This document shows, one piece after another, positions 25,668-33,937 of a DNA stretch of 64,000 nucleotides; within the stretch, counting starts at the first letter, position 1, and the number at the start of each line of letters is the position of its first letter. A program made the translations under genes and the position numbers. Source of the stretch: Chersky-267 sp034666965 (GTDB taxonomy: Bacteria > Chloroflexota > Limnocylindria > Limnocylindrales > CSP1-4); the NCBI GenBank assembly GCA_034666965.1, contig JAXDKT010000122.1:1-64000 (forward strand), given 5' to 3'. A model generated the notes under the pieces. It searched no databases. It worked only from the letters and a program-made list of their open reading frames with translations, and was not told the origin of the DNA.

Positions 25668-26870
25668 TCACGTCCAGGGCAGCTCCGGCCAGCGCCGCTG
25701 CCAGCGCTCGACCAGCCGAGTGGCTTCGGCGGGCCGGGTGTGAGCGGCGACCAGCGCGGTGCCGGCCCGGCGGAGCACGCGCGCACGGGCAGGATCGGCG
25801 ACCAGCAGGTCGATCGTTGCGGCGATCCCGGCCGGATCGGCGGGAATGCGGCCGACAGCGCCGGCCGCGACCGCTTCCTCGAGCGCCCCGCTCGGCGTCG
25901 CCAGGACCGGGACGCCAGCGGCCATCGCGTCCAGGACGACCTTGGGGAAGCCCTCCGCCGGAGATGGGAAGACGAAGACATCCGCCGCCGCTAGCGCATC
26001 GAGGTAGGGCGCCCGATCGGCGACGAACCCGCGCCAGTCGACCCGATCGGCGACGCCGAGCCGGGCGGCGTGGGCCACCAGGCTCGAACGGGCGGGCCCG
26101 TCGCCGATCACCGTCAGGCTGATGCCGCTCGCCCCGCGCGCCGGGGCCGCGGCCATGATCGCGAGGGCGCCCAGGAGCCGATCCACGCCCTTGCCGTCGG
26201 CCAGCCGTCCGGCCCAGGCGAGGCGGAGGTGGCCGGGCTCGCGCGGCCAGGCTCGGCTCGCGGTCGACCGGATCTCGTCCTCCTCGACCAGGCTCGTGAC
26301 GATGCCATCGCCGGCCAGCCGCCGGCCGACGACGACACGGTCGCCGCCGATCGAGCTCAGCCGACCCAGTCCGTCATAGGCCCGTCCGACGAGCCCGGCG
26401 CCGATCCGGGCGAACCCGCGACGATCCTGTCCGGCGGCCACGTCGGCCGCGCGGCCCGCGACATAGCCGAAGCGCGGCACGCCGGCGCTGCGCGCCAGGG
26501 CCGCCGCCAGGGGAGCGTTGGAGGCGGGGACCTTGAGCCAGACGAGATCGGCCGAGCGGATCACCGGCCGCAGGGTCGCCGCGTTGCGGCGGGTCAGCGC
26601 CGGGGCATGACGGAGATAGCCGGCGATCCCGTTGAACGGCACGGTGCCGACCACATGGATACGCGGGTCGAGCGGCAGGCTGGCGGGCCGCTCCATCGCC
26701 GGACGGAGGGGCACACAATGATCGATCCGCTCGACCGGCTGCCGCCCGTCCGGCCCGATCACGTCGAGTACCGCCGCGACGAAGCGGTGGAAGGTGGCAT
26801 TGGCCGGATAGACCCGCCCGTCCCAGGCCAGATGCGGGTTGTCGTCCACCAGCGCGATCCGGATTCCCAT
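25668..26870 (-). CDS. GT4-family glycosyltransferase
   Basis: The 400-aa GT-B protein has GRLADGKGVDRLLGALAIM (donor-domain start), TVIGDGPARSSLVAHAARLGVADRVDWRGFV, and ADVFVFPSPAEGFPKVVLDAMAAGVPVLATPSGALEE with the EGFPKVVLDAMA helix that binds the nucleotide sugar. It is the last gene of the operon led by the UDP-sulfoquinovose synthase at 30620. It could therefore transfer sulfoquinovose, as SqdX does, or another sugar; this is context-based inference. The start lies 6 nt downstream of the flippase stop. Confidence 0.85.
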   Translation of the reverse strand: MGIRIALVDDNPHLAWDGRVYPANATFHRFVAAVLDVIGPDGRQPVERIDHCVPLRPAMERPASLPLDPRIHVVGTVPFNGIAGYLRHAPALTRRNAATLRPVIRSADLVWLKVPASNAPLAAALARSAGVPRFGYVAGRAADVAAGQDRRGFARIGAGLVGRAYDGLGRLSSIGGDRVVVGRRLAGDGIVTSLVEEDEIRSTASRAWPREPGHLRLAWAGRLADGKGVDRLLGALAIMAAAPARGASGISLTVIGDGPARSSLVAHAARLGVADRVDWRGFVADRAPYLDALAAADVFVFPSPAEGFPKVVLDAMAAGVPVLATPSGALEEAVAAGAVGRIPADPAGIAATIDLLVADPARARVLRRAGTALVAAHTRPAEATRLVERWQRRWPELPWT

Positions 26871-26876
26871 CGTGGA

Positions 26877-28439
26877 TCAGCGCTCCTCGCCCGGCTCGCG
26901 CTCGCCAATCAGCAGCTCGGCCGCCTCGTCGCCTCCGCGCAGCCCGACCAGGTGACCCGTCCGCCGGCCACGCAGCCGGTCGATCCCGGCGCGCAGAGTC
27001 CGTCCCAGGGCCACGAGGTCGCTCCGGCGGACGACCAGGGTCTCGATCACGCCTCGACCGGACAACCGCCGGAACGCGAGCAGGGTCAGGCCCGCGGTGA
27101 GGATGTACGAGAGCGATGAGCTGGCGGCGGCGCCGTTGATCCCGAACCGCGGGATGAGCACGAGATTGGCGCCGACGTTCGTGGCCAGGCCGGTGACCAG
27201 GATCAGCGTCCCGATCCCGGGTCGGCCGCGCCCCACGATGTAGCGCGAGAGCACGGCCACCACGCTGTAGGCGACGACACCGGGCAGGATCAACCGCAGT
27301 GCGACGCCGGCATCGGTGAACCGCGAGCCATAGAAGATCCGGACCAGGCGGGGGCCGAAAACAAACGCCGGCACCGCCGTGACGAGCGCCACGGCCAGGG
27401 TCGTGCGGGTCAGCACCGCGGCGATCCGGCCGGCATCCGTCCGTGGGTCGACGGCCCGGCTGAACATGACCGTGCCGAGTGCGTTGGGGACGTACCACAG
27501 GGTCTCCGCCAGGCCGCTCGTGACCGAATAGATGCCCGTGGCGCGGACCCCGACGATGAGGTTGACCAGGAAGGCGTCGGACCGGAACTGGAGCCGCTCG
27601 GCGATCGTGCCGACGATCGCGCGGCTGCCGAAATGGAGCTCCTCGGCCAGGAGCGGACCCGATGGCCGAAGCGAGAACGTTCCGTCGCGGCGGGCGACCC
27701 AGCTGATCGCGATCACGGTGATCGCCAGCGCGACCAGATTCATGACCAGGGCGACGTCGAGGCTGAGCCGGGCGATCGCGGCGGCCCCGACGGCCAGGGC
27801 CAGGAGCAGCGCGCGGCGCAGGACCCGGATCTGGTTGTAGGCCAGGATCTGGCCTCGACCGAGCAGCGCGAACAGCCCGACGGCGAAGAACAGCTCACCC
27901 GGGATCGCCAGGGCGGCAAACAGGAACTGCTGCGCCGACAGGTTCGGGATCAAGCTCGCCAGCGGCCCGTCGGGTCGGATGTCGGTCGGCAGGCCATAGG
28001 CCCAGCAGGCCAGCACGACACAGAACCCGCCGACCCCGGCCGACCAGATCAGGGCGTTGGCGAAACCGCGTCGGGCGGTCTCGGGATCGCGCCTGGACAC
28101 GACGCCGAGGGCGCTGTCCATGCCCCAGCCGGCGACCAGTGCGGCCAGCTGCGAGGTCAGCAGGACCAGCGCGAAGCGGCCCCTGGCGGACGGCCCGAGG
28201 AGGCGGGCCAGGGCGATGTCGGTGGCGAAGATGACGACCGCGAGGACGAACCGGGTGACGATCGTGATGATCGCGTCGTTGATGAGCGGGGCGTGGGCGG
28301 GGGTCTGGTTGGTGCCGAGGGCAGCGCTCGAGCCAGGGGCCGGGCTCGGGCCGGGATTCGCCGCCGGAGGATCGGCCGAGACGCCGGCGTCGGCCGCGTC
28401 GGCCCCCGGCCCACTCCGGCGATCCGGAGGCTCGTTCAC
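26877..28439 (-). CDS. second Wzx-like polysaccharide flippase
   Basis: The 520-aa protein has a soluble Pro/Ala/Gly-rich N-terminus of about 50 residues and then about 14 helices in MOP-family order: TDIALARLLGPSARGRFALVLL, FGSRAIVGTIAERLQFRSDAFLVNLIVG and RYIVGRGRPGIGTLILV. It should export a lipid-linked glycan. The GTG start overlaps the epimerase stop by 4 nt. Its place between an SQD1-like synthase/epimerase pair and a GT4 enzyme suggests export of a sulfoquinovose-containing unit. Confidence 0.83.
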   Translation of the reverse strand: MNEPPDRRSGPGADAADAGVSADPPAANPGPSPAPGSSAALGTNQTPAHAPLINDAIITIVTRFVLAVVIFATDIALARLLGPSARGRFALVLLTSQLAALVAGWGMDSALGVVSRRDPETARRGFANALIWSAGVGGFCVVLACWAYGLPTDIRPDGPLASLIPNLSAQQFLFAALAIPGELFFAVGLFALLGRGQILAYNQIRVLRRALLLALAVGAAAIARLSLDVALVMNLVALAITVIAISWVARRDGTFSLRPSGPLLAEELHFGSRAIVGTIAERLQFRSDAFLVNLIVGVRATGIYSVTSGLAETLWYVPNALGTVMFSRAVDPRTDAGRIAAVLTRTTLAVALVTAVPAFVFGPRLVRIFYGSRFTDAGVALRLILPGVVAYSVVAVLSRYIVGRGRPGIGTLILVTGLATNVGANLVLIPRFGINGAAASSSLSYILTAGLTLLAFRRLSGRGVIETLVVRRSDLVALGRTLRAGIDRLRGRRTGHLVGLRGGDEAAELLIGEREPGEER

Positions 28440-29413
28440 TCGGAGCCGGACGCGGCGTGGGGCACGATCGCAGCCAGGCCCGGATCGGCCAGCGCGGTGC
28501 GGAACCAGGCTGCGGTCCGGGCGATGCCCTCGGCCAGCGGGACCGTCGCGCGGTACCCGAGGCGCTCGGCCGCCTTGTCGACGCGACTGACGTTGCGCCG
28601 GACGTCGCCCGCCCGGGCCGGCCGATGACGCACCTCGAGCCGCCGGCCGACGGCCGCCTGGATGGTCTCGGCGAGCTCGTTCACCGTGGTCTCGATCCCT
28701 GTCCCGGCCTGGAACAGCTCGCCGGCCACGGTGGCCTCGGGCGCATCGATCGCCGCCCGGACGGCGTCCGCAAGGTCGTCAACGAAGACGAAGTCACGGG
28801 TCTGCCGGCCGTCGCCGTGGATCTCGATCGGAGCGCCGGTCAGGGCGGCCCGCAGCCAGGCCGCCACCACGCTGCGCTTGTGGAGCGAGCGTGGGCCGTA
28901 GGCGTTTGAAAAGCGGAGGGCACAGGCGGCCAGGCCGTAGGTCGCCGCGTAAGCCTGGCAGTAGGCCTCGCCCGCGAGCTTGGACGCGCCGTAGGGCGAG
29001 ACCGGATGGGGCAGGTCGAGCTCGTCGGCCGGCGGTTCGTGATCGCCCGCGGCCGCATTCGAGCTGGCGAAGACGAACCGGCGCACACCGCCCAGCCGCG
29101 CCGCGTCGAGAACGTCGAGCAACCGAGCGACATTGGCCTCGAACGTGCCCACTGGATCGGTCACGGAATCGGGGATGCCCGCCCGGGCGGCCAGATGGAC
29201 GACCGCGTCCACCCCGTCGACCGCCTCGTCGATCGCGGCGCGGTCGGCCAGCGACCGGGCGATGAGCTGGTGGGGGACCCCGTCGAGATAGGCCGGGTTG
29301 CCCATCGAGAGGTCGTCGAGGATCCGGACCCGATCGCCTGCCGCAGCCAACCGGGCCGCGAGGTTCGATCCAATGAACCCGGCTCCGCCGGTGATCAGGA
29401 CCGTTCGCGTCAC
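28436..29413 (-). CDS. NAD-dependent epimerase/dehydratase (UDP-glucose 4-epimerase-like)
   Basis: The 325-aa extended SDR protein has the NAD motif TGGAGFIGSNLA, FVFASSNAA, and the catalytic Tyr-Lys in SPYGASKLAGEAY. The later RHRPARAGDVRRNVSRVDKAAERLGY segment resembles GalE and UDP-glucuronate 4-epimerases. The substrate cannot be fixed by reading. The start is GTG 29413, beside the NAD motif, 19 nt after the SQD1-like gene; upstream in-frame extensions overlap that gene. Confidence 0.85.
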   Translation of the reverse strand: MTRTVLITGGAGFIGSNLAARLAAAGDRVRILDDLSMGNPAYLDGVPHQLIARSLADRAAIDEAVDGVDAVVHLAARAGIPDSVTDPVGTFEANVARLLDVLDAARLGGVRRFVFASSNAAAGDHEPPADELDLPHPVSPYGASKLAGEAYCQAYAATYGLAACALRFSNAYGPRSLHKRSVVAAWLRAALTGAPIEIHGDGRQTRDFVFVDDLADAVRAAIDAPEATVAGELFQAGTGIETTVNELAETIQAAVGRRLEVRHRPARAGDVRRNVSRVDKAAERLGYRATVPLAEGIARTAAWFRTALADPGLAAIVPHAASGSE

Positions 29414-29432
29414 CGGCCTGGTCCCCCTCCGA

Positions 29433-30620
29433 TCAGGAGCCCACCGCGACGACGCTGCGACCGGCCGGGATCCAGCGGACGTGCCTGACGAAGGCGCCCT
29501 GGTCGATCGCATCGCGCCGGTCGTGGATCTTGAGCAGCATCGTGTCGATCAGCTCCTTGTTGAGGAGCCGGGGCTGGAGCCCGAGGTCGAGCAGCTTGGA
29601 ATGGCGGGCGTTGTAGTAATGGTCCTCGGCCTCCTTGCGCGGGTTGGCCGGGTGATCGATGGTCACGGTCCAGCCCAGCTGGCCGGCGGCATCCTGAACT
29701 CGCTCGGCCAGCTCCAGGACGCTGAACTGCTCGGTGAACTGGTTGAAGACCCGCAGCTCGCCCGGGTCGGCCGGGCTGGTGATCGCCAGGTTCACGCACT
29801 GGATCGTGTCCCGGATGTTGAGGTAGCCGCGAGTCTGGCCGCCCCGGCCGTAGACGGTCAGCGGGAAGCCGACCGCCGCCTGGGCGCAGAACCGGTTGAG
29901 CGCCGTGCCAAAGACCTCGTCGTAGTGGAAGCTGGTGGCCAGCCGCGGATCGAGGGCGGATTCGTCGGTCTCGACGCCATAGACCACACCCTGGTTGAGG
30001 TCGGTCGCGCGCAGCCCCCAGATCCTGGTCGCAAAGTGGATGTTGTGGCTGTCGTGGACCTTGCTCAGGTGATACATCGAGCCCGGGGTCTTGGGATACA
30101 GGAAGGTGTGGCTGCGGCCGTTGTGGTCGACCGTCAGGTAGCCCTCCTCGATGTCGATGTCGGGCGTCCCGTACTCGCCCATGGTCCCCAGTTTGACCAG
30201 GTGACTCTCGGGGGAGCGGTCGCGGATGGCGAAGATGACATTGAGCGTGCCGACGACGTTGTTGGCCTGGGTGTAGGTGGCGTGGCGGACGTCGATCATC
30301 GAATACGGGGCCGAGGGCTGCTCGCCGTAGTGGACGATCGCGTCCGGCTGGAGATCGCCGATCAAGCCCTCGACGAAGCCATAGTCGGTCAGGTCGCCGA
30401 CGTGGACCTCGATCTCGTTGCCGGTCACCTCGCGCCAGGCGGCCACCCGTCCGTGGAGGGTCGGGATCGGGAAGAGCGGTGTGACGCCGAGCTCGAGCTC
30501 CCACTGGCGCTTGGCGAAGTTGTCGACGATTGCGACGCGGTGGCCGGCGCTCGACAGCGCCATCGCCGTGGGCCAACCCAGGTAGCCGTCGCCGCCGAGG
30601 ACGAGGATTCGCAACGCCAC
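29433..30620 (-). CDS. UDP-sulfoquinovose synthase (SQD1/SqdB-like)
   Basis: The 395-aa SDR protein matches the SQD1 family closely. It has ILVLGGDGYLGWPTAMALS, the QWELELGVTPL segment, HYGEQPSAPYSMID, LGTMGEYGTPD, and TFLYPKTPGSMYHLSKVHDSHNI with the Tyr-Lys pair. LRATDLNQGVVYGVETDE and GQTRGYLNIRDTIQC follow. The enzyme adds sulfite to UDP-glucose to make UDP-sulfoquinovose. GTG 30620 is preferred because GGAGGG ends 4 nt upstream; an ATG four codons earlier is possible. It leads a four-gene operon with an epimerase, a flippase and a GT4 enzyme, and is divergent from a sulfur-metabolism protein at 30742. Confidence 0.93.
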   Translation of the reverse strand: MALRILVLGGDGYLGWPTAMALSSAGHRVAIVDNFAKRQWELELGVTPLFPIPTLHGRVAAWREVTGNEIEVHVGDLTDYGFVEGLIGDLQPDAIVHYGEQPSAPYSMIDVRHATYTQANNVVGTLNVIFAIRDRSPESHLVKLGTMGEYGTPDIDIEEGYLTVDHNGRSHTFLYPKTPGSMYHLSKVHDSHNIHFATRIWGLRATDLNQGVVYGVETDESALDPRLATSFHYDEVFGTALNRFCAQAAVGFPLTVYGRGGQTRGYLNIRDTIQCVNLAITSPADPGELRVFNQFTEQFSVLELAERVQDAAGQLGWTVTIDHPANPRKEAEDHYYNARHSKLLDLGLQPRLLNKELIDTMLLKIHDRRDAIDQGAFVRHVRWIPAGRSVVAVGS

Positions 30621-30681
30621 CTGTCCCTCCATGCATGCCGGCCGGGACGTGGCGGGCGGCCAGCGCCGTCGGGCTCGCTGG

Positions 30682-30735
30682 AGTCTACAACGGAGTCCAT
30701 ATCGTCGTGACCGAGCGACGGGACGGGTGTACCCT
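30682..30735. promoter_or_regulatory. divergent promoters for the SQD1 operon and MBL-rhodanese gene
   Basis: On the plus strand GTGACC, a 17-nt spacer and TACCCT (30730-30735) lead, after exactly 6 nt, to ATG 30742. On the minus strand TAGACT (30687-30682) would give the SQD1 gene a leader of about 55 nt ending in a GGAGGG site. Confidence 0.55.
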
Positions 30736-30741
30736 CGCGCC

Positions 30742-32205
30742 ATGCTGGTTCGCCAGTTCGCGGTCGCCGGCCTCGGACACCTGTCAACGCTGATCGCCGA
30801 CGAAGCGACCGGCCAGGCGGCGGTCGTCGATCCCCGCCGGGACGTCGACGCCTACGTGACCGCCGCCCACGAGCTGGGTCTCCAGATCACCCACGCCGTC
30901 GAGACCCATCTCCACAACGACTATGTCTCGGGCGGCCGCGAGCTTGGCGCAGCGACCGGCGCCGACCAGGTCATCGGCGCGGGCGCCGAGTTGCGCCATC
31001 CGCACCGAGCGGTGGGTCACGGCGAGTCGTTCCAGGTCGGCGGGCTGCGCTTCACCGCCCTCGAGACGCCCGGCCACACGCCCGAGCACGTGGCCTACGC
31101 CGTCACCGACACCGCGCGCGCTGACGAGCCGGTCCTGATGTTCACGGGCGGCTCGTTGCTCGTCGGTTCGGTCGGCCGGACGGACCTCCTCGGCAATGCT
31201 GCCGCCCTGCCCGGCGCGCGGGCCATGTTCCAGTCGCTCCACGAGGTCGTCCTGACCCACCAGGACTTCGTTGAGGTGTATCCGACCCACGGCGCCGGGT
31301 CCCTGTGCTCGACCGGGATCTCGGCCACGGCTCATTCCACGATCGGTTTCGAGCGTCGCCATAATCCGCTGCTCCAACCCCGCGAGGTAGATGCCTTTGC
31401 TCGGGCCCTGCTGTCTGGCCAGCCGACCGTTCCCCCGTACTTCGCCCGGATGCGCCCGACGAACCAGGCCGGCCCGCGGGTCCTCGGCGGCGTGCCTAGC
31501 CCGGCGCCCGTCGGCGTGACCGCGGCCCGGGAGGCTGTCGCCGATGGAGCGCTCCTGATCGACCTGCGTCCGCCCGCGCAGTTTGCGAGCGGCCACGTCC
31601 CGGGTTCGCTGTCGATCCCCTCGGACGAGTCGTTCGGGACCTGGCTTGGCTGGGTGGTGACCGATCCGGATCGGCCGCTGATCCTGATCCTCGACGCGGA
31701 GGCGGATTGGGACGATGCCGTCCGGCAGGCGCTCCGGATCGGGTTCGAGTCGACCGTCGGCTATCTCGAGGGCGGCTTCCCGGCGTGGGCCGCAAGTGGG
31801 CTGCCGACCGAGTCGAGCGGCATCCTGAACGTGGACGAGCTGGCTGCCGCGCTGTCCGGTGGCGGGCCGGACGCTCCGCTCCTGATCGACGTTCGCCAGG
31901 CGTCCGAGATCGAGTCCGGCCACGTTCCGGGTGCCATCCCCATTGGCGCGGCAGATCTGCCCGAACGCCTGGCCGGGTTCCCCCGCGACCGGCCGCTGGC
32001 GACGATCTGCGCCGGCGGATTCCGATCGTCGATCGCCGCGTCGCTGCTCAAGACCGCCGGGTTCGAGCGGGTCTCGTCGGTGGCCGGGGGGGTTTCGGCC
32101 TGGGCGGCCGCCGGATTGCCGCTCGAGCGTGGCGCCGCCAGTGCCCGGCTGCCCGAGCCGATCGCCGCGGCTGCATCCGGAGGCGGCTCGGCCCACTCGC
32201 ACTGA
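30742..32205 (+). CDS. metallo-beta-lactamase fold protein with two rhodanese domains (persulfide dioxygenase-like)
   Basis: The 487-aa protein has an N-terminal MBL domain of the ETHE1/Blh type (THLHNDYVSGG, TPGHTPEHVAY, YPTHGAGSLC) and two rhodanese domains (about residues 265-360 and 370-465). ETHE1 proteins oxidise persulfides to sulfite using one iron. The metal-ligand Asp of FTGD is replaced here, in FTGGSLLVGSVGRTDL, so activity may differ. The first rhodanese lacks the active Cys (LILDAEADWDD); the second keeps it (TICAGGFRSS). Divergent pairing with a sulfite-using synthase suggests linked sulfur flow. Confidence 0.82.
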   Translation: MLVRQFAVAGLGHLSTLIADEATGQAAVVDPRRDVDAYVTAAHELGLQITHAVETHLHNDYVSGGRELGAATGADQVIGAGAELRHPHRAVGHGESFQVGGLRFTALETPGHTPEHVAYAVTDTARADEPVLMFTGGSLLVGSVGRTDLLGNAAALPGARAMFQSLHEVVLTHQDFVEVYPTHGAGSLCSTGISATAHSTIGFERRHNPLLQPREVDAFARALLSGQPTVPPYFARMRPTNQAGPRVLGGVPSPAPVGVTAAREAVADGALLIDLRPPAQFASGHVPGSLSIPSDESFGTWLGWVVTDPDRPLILILDAEADWDDAVRQALRIGFESTVGYLEGGFPAWAASGLPTESSGILNVDELAAALSGGGPDAPLLIDVRQASEIESGHVPGAIPIGAADLPERLAGFPRDRPLATICAGGFRSSIAASLLKTAGFERVSSVAGGVSAWAAAGLPLERGAASARLPEPIAAAASGGGSAHSH

Positions 32206-32402
32206 GCCCGGCCGCGGCCACGCGCACCGACTCAGTCCTACCCCGCGGGCCTGTGCCCCGAACCCGGCCCCTGAGCCCGGCCCCGGCTCCCGCCCTGAGC
32301 CCGGCCCCGAGCCCGGCCCCGAGCCCGGCCCCTGAGCCCGGCCCCTGAGCCCGGCCCCGGTCCCGCCCCTTGAGCCCGGTCCCGCCCCCTGAGCCCGGCC
32401 CG
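32202..32402 (+). repeat. tandem repeats of the MBL-rhodanese stop-codon region
   Basis: CTGAGCCCGGCC spans the gene's own stop at 32203-32205 and recurs, with slight changes, at about 32271, 32295, 32332, 32345, 32369 and 32389. GAGCCCGGCCCC fills the spaces between. No coding region is supported. Confidence 0.75.
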
Positions 32403-32463
32403 GCCCGGCATCCAGGTCGACCCCCGGGCCCAGTGGGCGGCTCTATCAGCCGACGCGACTGCT

Positions 32464-32705
32464 GTTGTTCTTCCCAGTACGACAAACGCCGCTGGACACG
32501 CTAGCCGGGCCCCGCCTGGCGGGGGTTCTTGCGTCGGATCGGGCGCCCTGGGCTGATTTGAACGGGCCGCCGACTCAGTTTCCGCCGACACGGCCTTGGA
32601 GCGGCCGTCCCGCGGCGGCCAAGGATCCGACCGACCGCGGCGGCCAGGCTTCCGCCAGCTGCGGCGTACCGTTGTCGTCCGGTTTGTCGCTTGGAGAAGA
32701 ACAAC
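32464..32705. repeat. inverted pair 1 of a 25-bp motif
   Basis: A 25-bp motif with core GTTCTT, nine variable bases, then a purine and ACAAAC lies at 32464-32488 on the plus strand and, inverted, at 32681-32705. The interior has no convincing gene. The same motif pair recurs at 33935-34165. The motif is AT-richer than its surroundings and weakly self-complementary. The function is not recognised. Confidence 0.6.
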
Positions 32706-32729
32706 GCGTCGGCCGGACGCCGACCCGAC

Positions 32730-32930
32730 GACCACCGGACCACCCGCCGACCACCGGACCACCCGGCGACCACCGGACCAACCGCCGACCCGACGACGGC
32801 CACACGACCACCGGACGACCTGATGCCGACCCGGCGACCACCCGACGACCACCGGACCAACCGCCGACCCGACGACGACCACACGACCACCGGACGACCT
32901 GACGCCGACCCGCACGGGACGACCCGACGA
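32730..32930. repeat. ACCACCGGAC-rich tandem repeats
   Basis: Short CGACCACCGGACCA units build a higher-order repeat: a unit of about 68 bp starting at 32767 recurs at 32846 (period 79) with a few mismatches. Open frames across it encode only low-complexity Thr/Arg/Pro or Val/Trp/Gly strings. The stretch 32931-33006 shows nothing further. Confidence 0.75.
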
Positions 32931-33006
32931 CCACGCGACGACGACGCAGCGACGTGACCCTCCAGCCGCCCCGTCGCGGGACCGGCCGTCCTCGGGGTCA
33001 GCGACC

Positions 33007-33846
33007 TCAGCCCTCTGTCGCGCCGGTGCGTCGGACAGGAGGTCGCGGCTCCACGACGCGGCTCGAGGGGCCGTCTCGAGCGGGCCGGCCTGGGATCGAC
33101 GGGATCCGACTCGAGCGAACGATTCCATCCAGCCACACGATCCCGTCGCCGGGCCACCGGTCGATCGGGTCGGCGAGGGCAGCGATCAGGCGCTCCGATG
33201 CGATCGGGAACGCGGCCCGAATGATCTCCGGATGGGCCGCGGCGAGAGCACGGTGGTGACGGGTTGGAGGCAGCACCAGCAGGACATGGACGCTCCGACC
33301 GATCTCGGACGCCCGGACCGCGGCCCGCTTCTCCGCGCATTCACGCACGATCGCTTCGAGCGCGTGGACGCGCGTCTCGACCTCGACCAGCACGATCTCG
33401 GCGCCGCGCTCGAGGCGGACATCGGTCGATCGCCGACCTGCGCCGGGAACTGGCGACTCGATGATGGCCCGCCAGGCCGCGTGGCGCAGCTCGAGCAATC
33501 GCTCGACGATCCGCGCATGTGCAGCGTCGTAGATGATGGGGTCACGGTCCGCATACAGGGCCATCCGGAACTCGGCGCCCAGGGCGGCGGCTGCTCGGGC
33601 TCGGATTCGGACCGACACGTCGGGGTCGCCCTGCTCCATCCGACAGATCACTGACCGCGTCACGCCGATGGCGCGAGCGACCGCTGCCTGGCTCACTCCG
33701 GCCCGCACCCGTAGCTGGCGGTAGTCCTCGGCGGCTCGGGTGGAGCTCCGCCTCAGGGCACGATCGCCGTCATTGATCGCCGATCGGCTGCTCCCGTGCA
33801 GGCGCATGTTCAGCACTCGCATCTCTCTGACGCAGCCGACGCACAC
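33007..33846 (-). CDS. XRE-family HTH protein with unclassified C-terminal domain
   Basis: The 279-aa protein has an XRE helix-turn-helix at about residues 40-95 (YRQLRVRAGVSQAAVARAIGVTRSVICRMEQGDPDVS). A region with TDVRLERGAEIVLVEVETRVHALEAIVRE and VHVLLVLPPTRHHRAL follows. A strand ending in Glu-Val-Glu after an upstream Asp resembles the PD-(D/E)XK nuclease core with Lys replaced, so it may be a degenerate nuclease-like or ligand domain; that is a tentative fold guess. GTG 33846 is chosen because GAGGA lies 8 nt upstream; ATG 33822 is the next option. It sits between two pairs of 25-bp inverted motifs and may bind them. Confidence 0.6.
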   Translation of the reverse strand: MCVGCVREMRVLNMRLHGSSRSAINDGDRALRRSSTRAAEDYRQLRVRAGVSQAAVARAIGVTRSVICRMEQGDPDVSVRIRARAAAALGAEFRMALYADRDPIIYDAAHARIVERLLELRHAAWRAIIESPVPGAGRRSTDVRLERGAEIVLVEVETRVHALEAIVRECAEKRAAVRASEIGRSVHVLLVLPPTRHHRALAAAHPEIIRAAFPIASERLIAALADPIDRWPGDGIVWLDGIVRSSRIPSIPGRPARDGPSSRVVEPRPPVRRTGATEG

Positions 33847-33874
33847 CGGAGCGATCCTCGTCCGCGGCAACGCC

Positions 33875-33937
33875 GCATTCCTGGCGGTCGGCCGCGGGGC
33901 ATTCCTGGCGGTCGGCCGCGGGGCATTCCTGGCGGTC
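33875..33937. repeat. 24-bp tandem repeat, three copies
   Basis: GCATTCCTGGCGGTC plus nine bases repeats from 33875, 33899 and 33923 (period 24). The third copy runs directly into the 25-bp motif at 33935, upstream of the HTH gene, so it could influence that gene's promoter. Confidence 0.8.

Noticed and set aside
32730..32930. Possible CRISPR array
   Set aside because: Repeats are contiguous and imperfect with no unique spacers of regular length, and no cas genes are present.
32238..33128. Long Val/Trp/Gly-rich and Thr/Pro/Arg-rich open frames on both strands
   Set aside because: They come from translating GC-rich tandem repeats. No start-site signal, domain or normal composition supports a gene.
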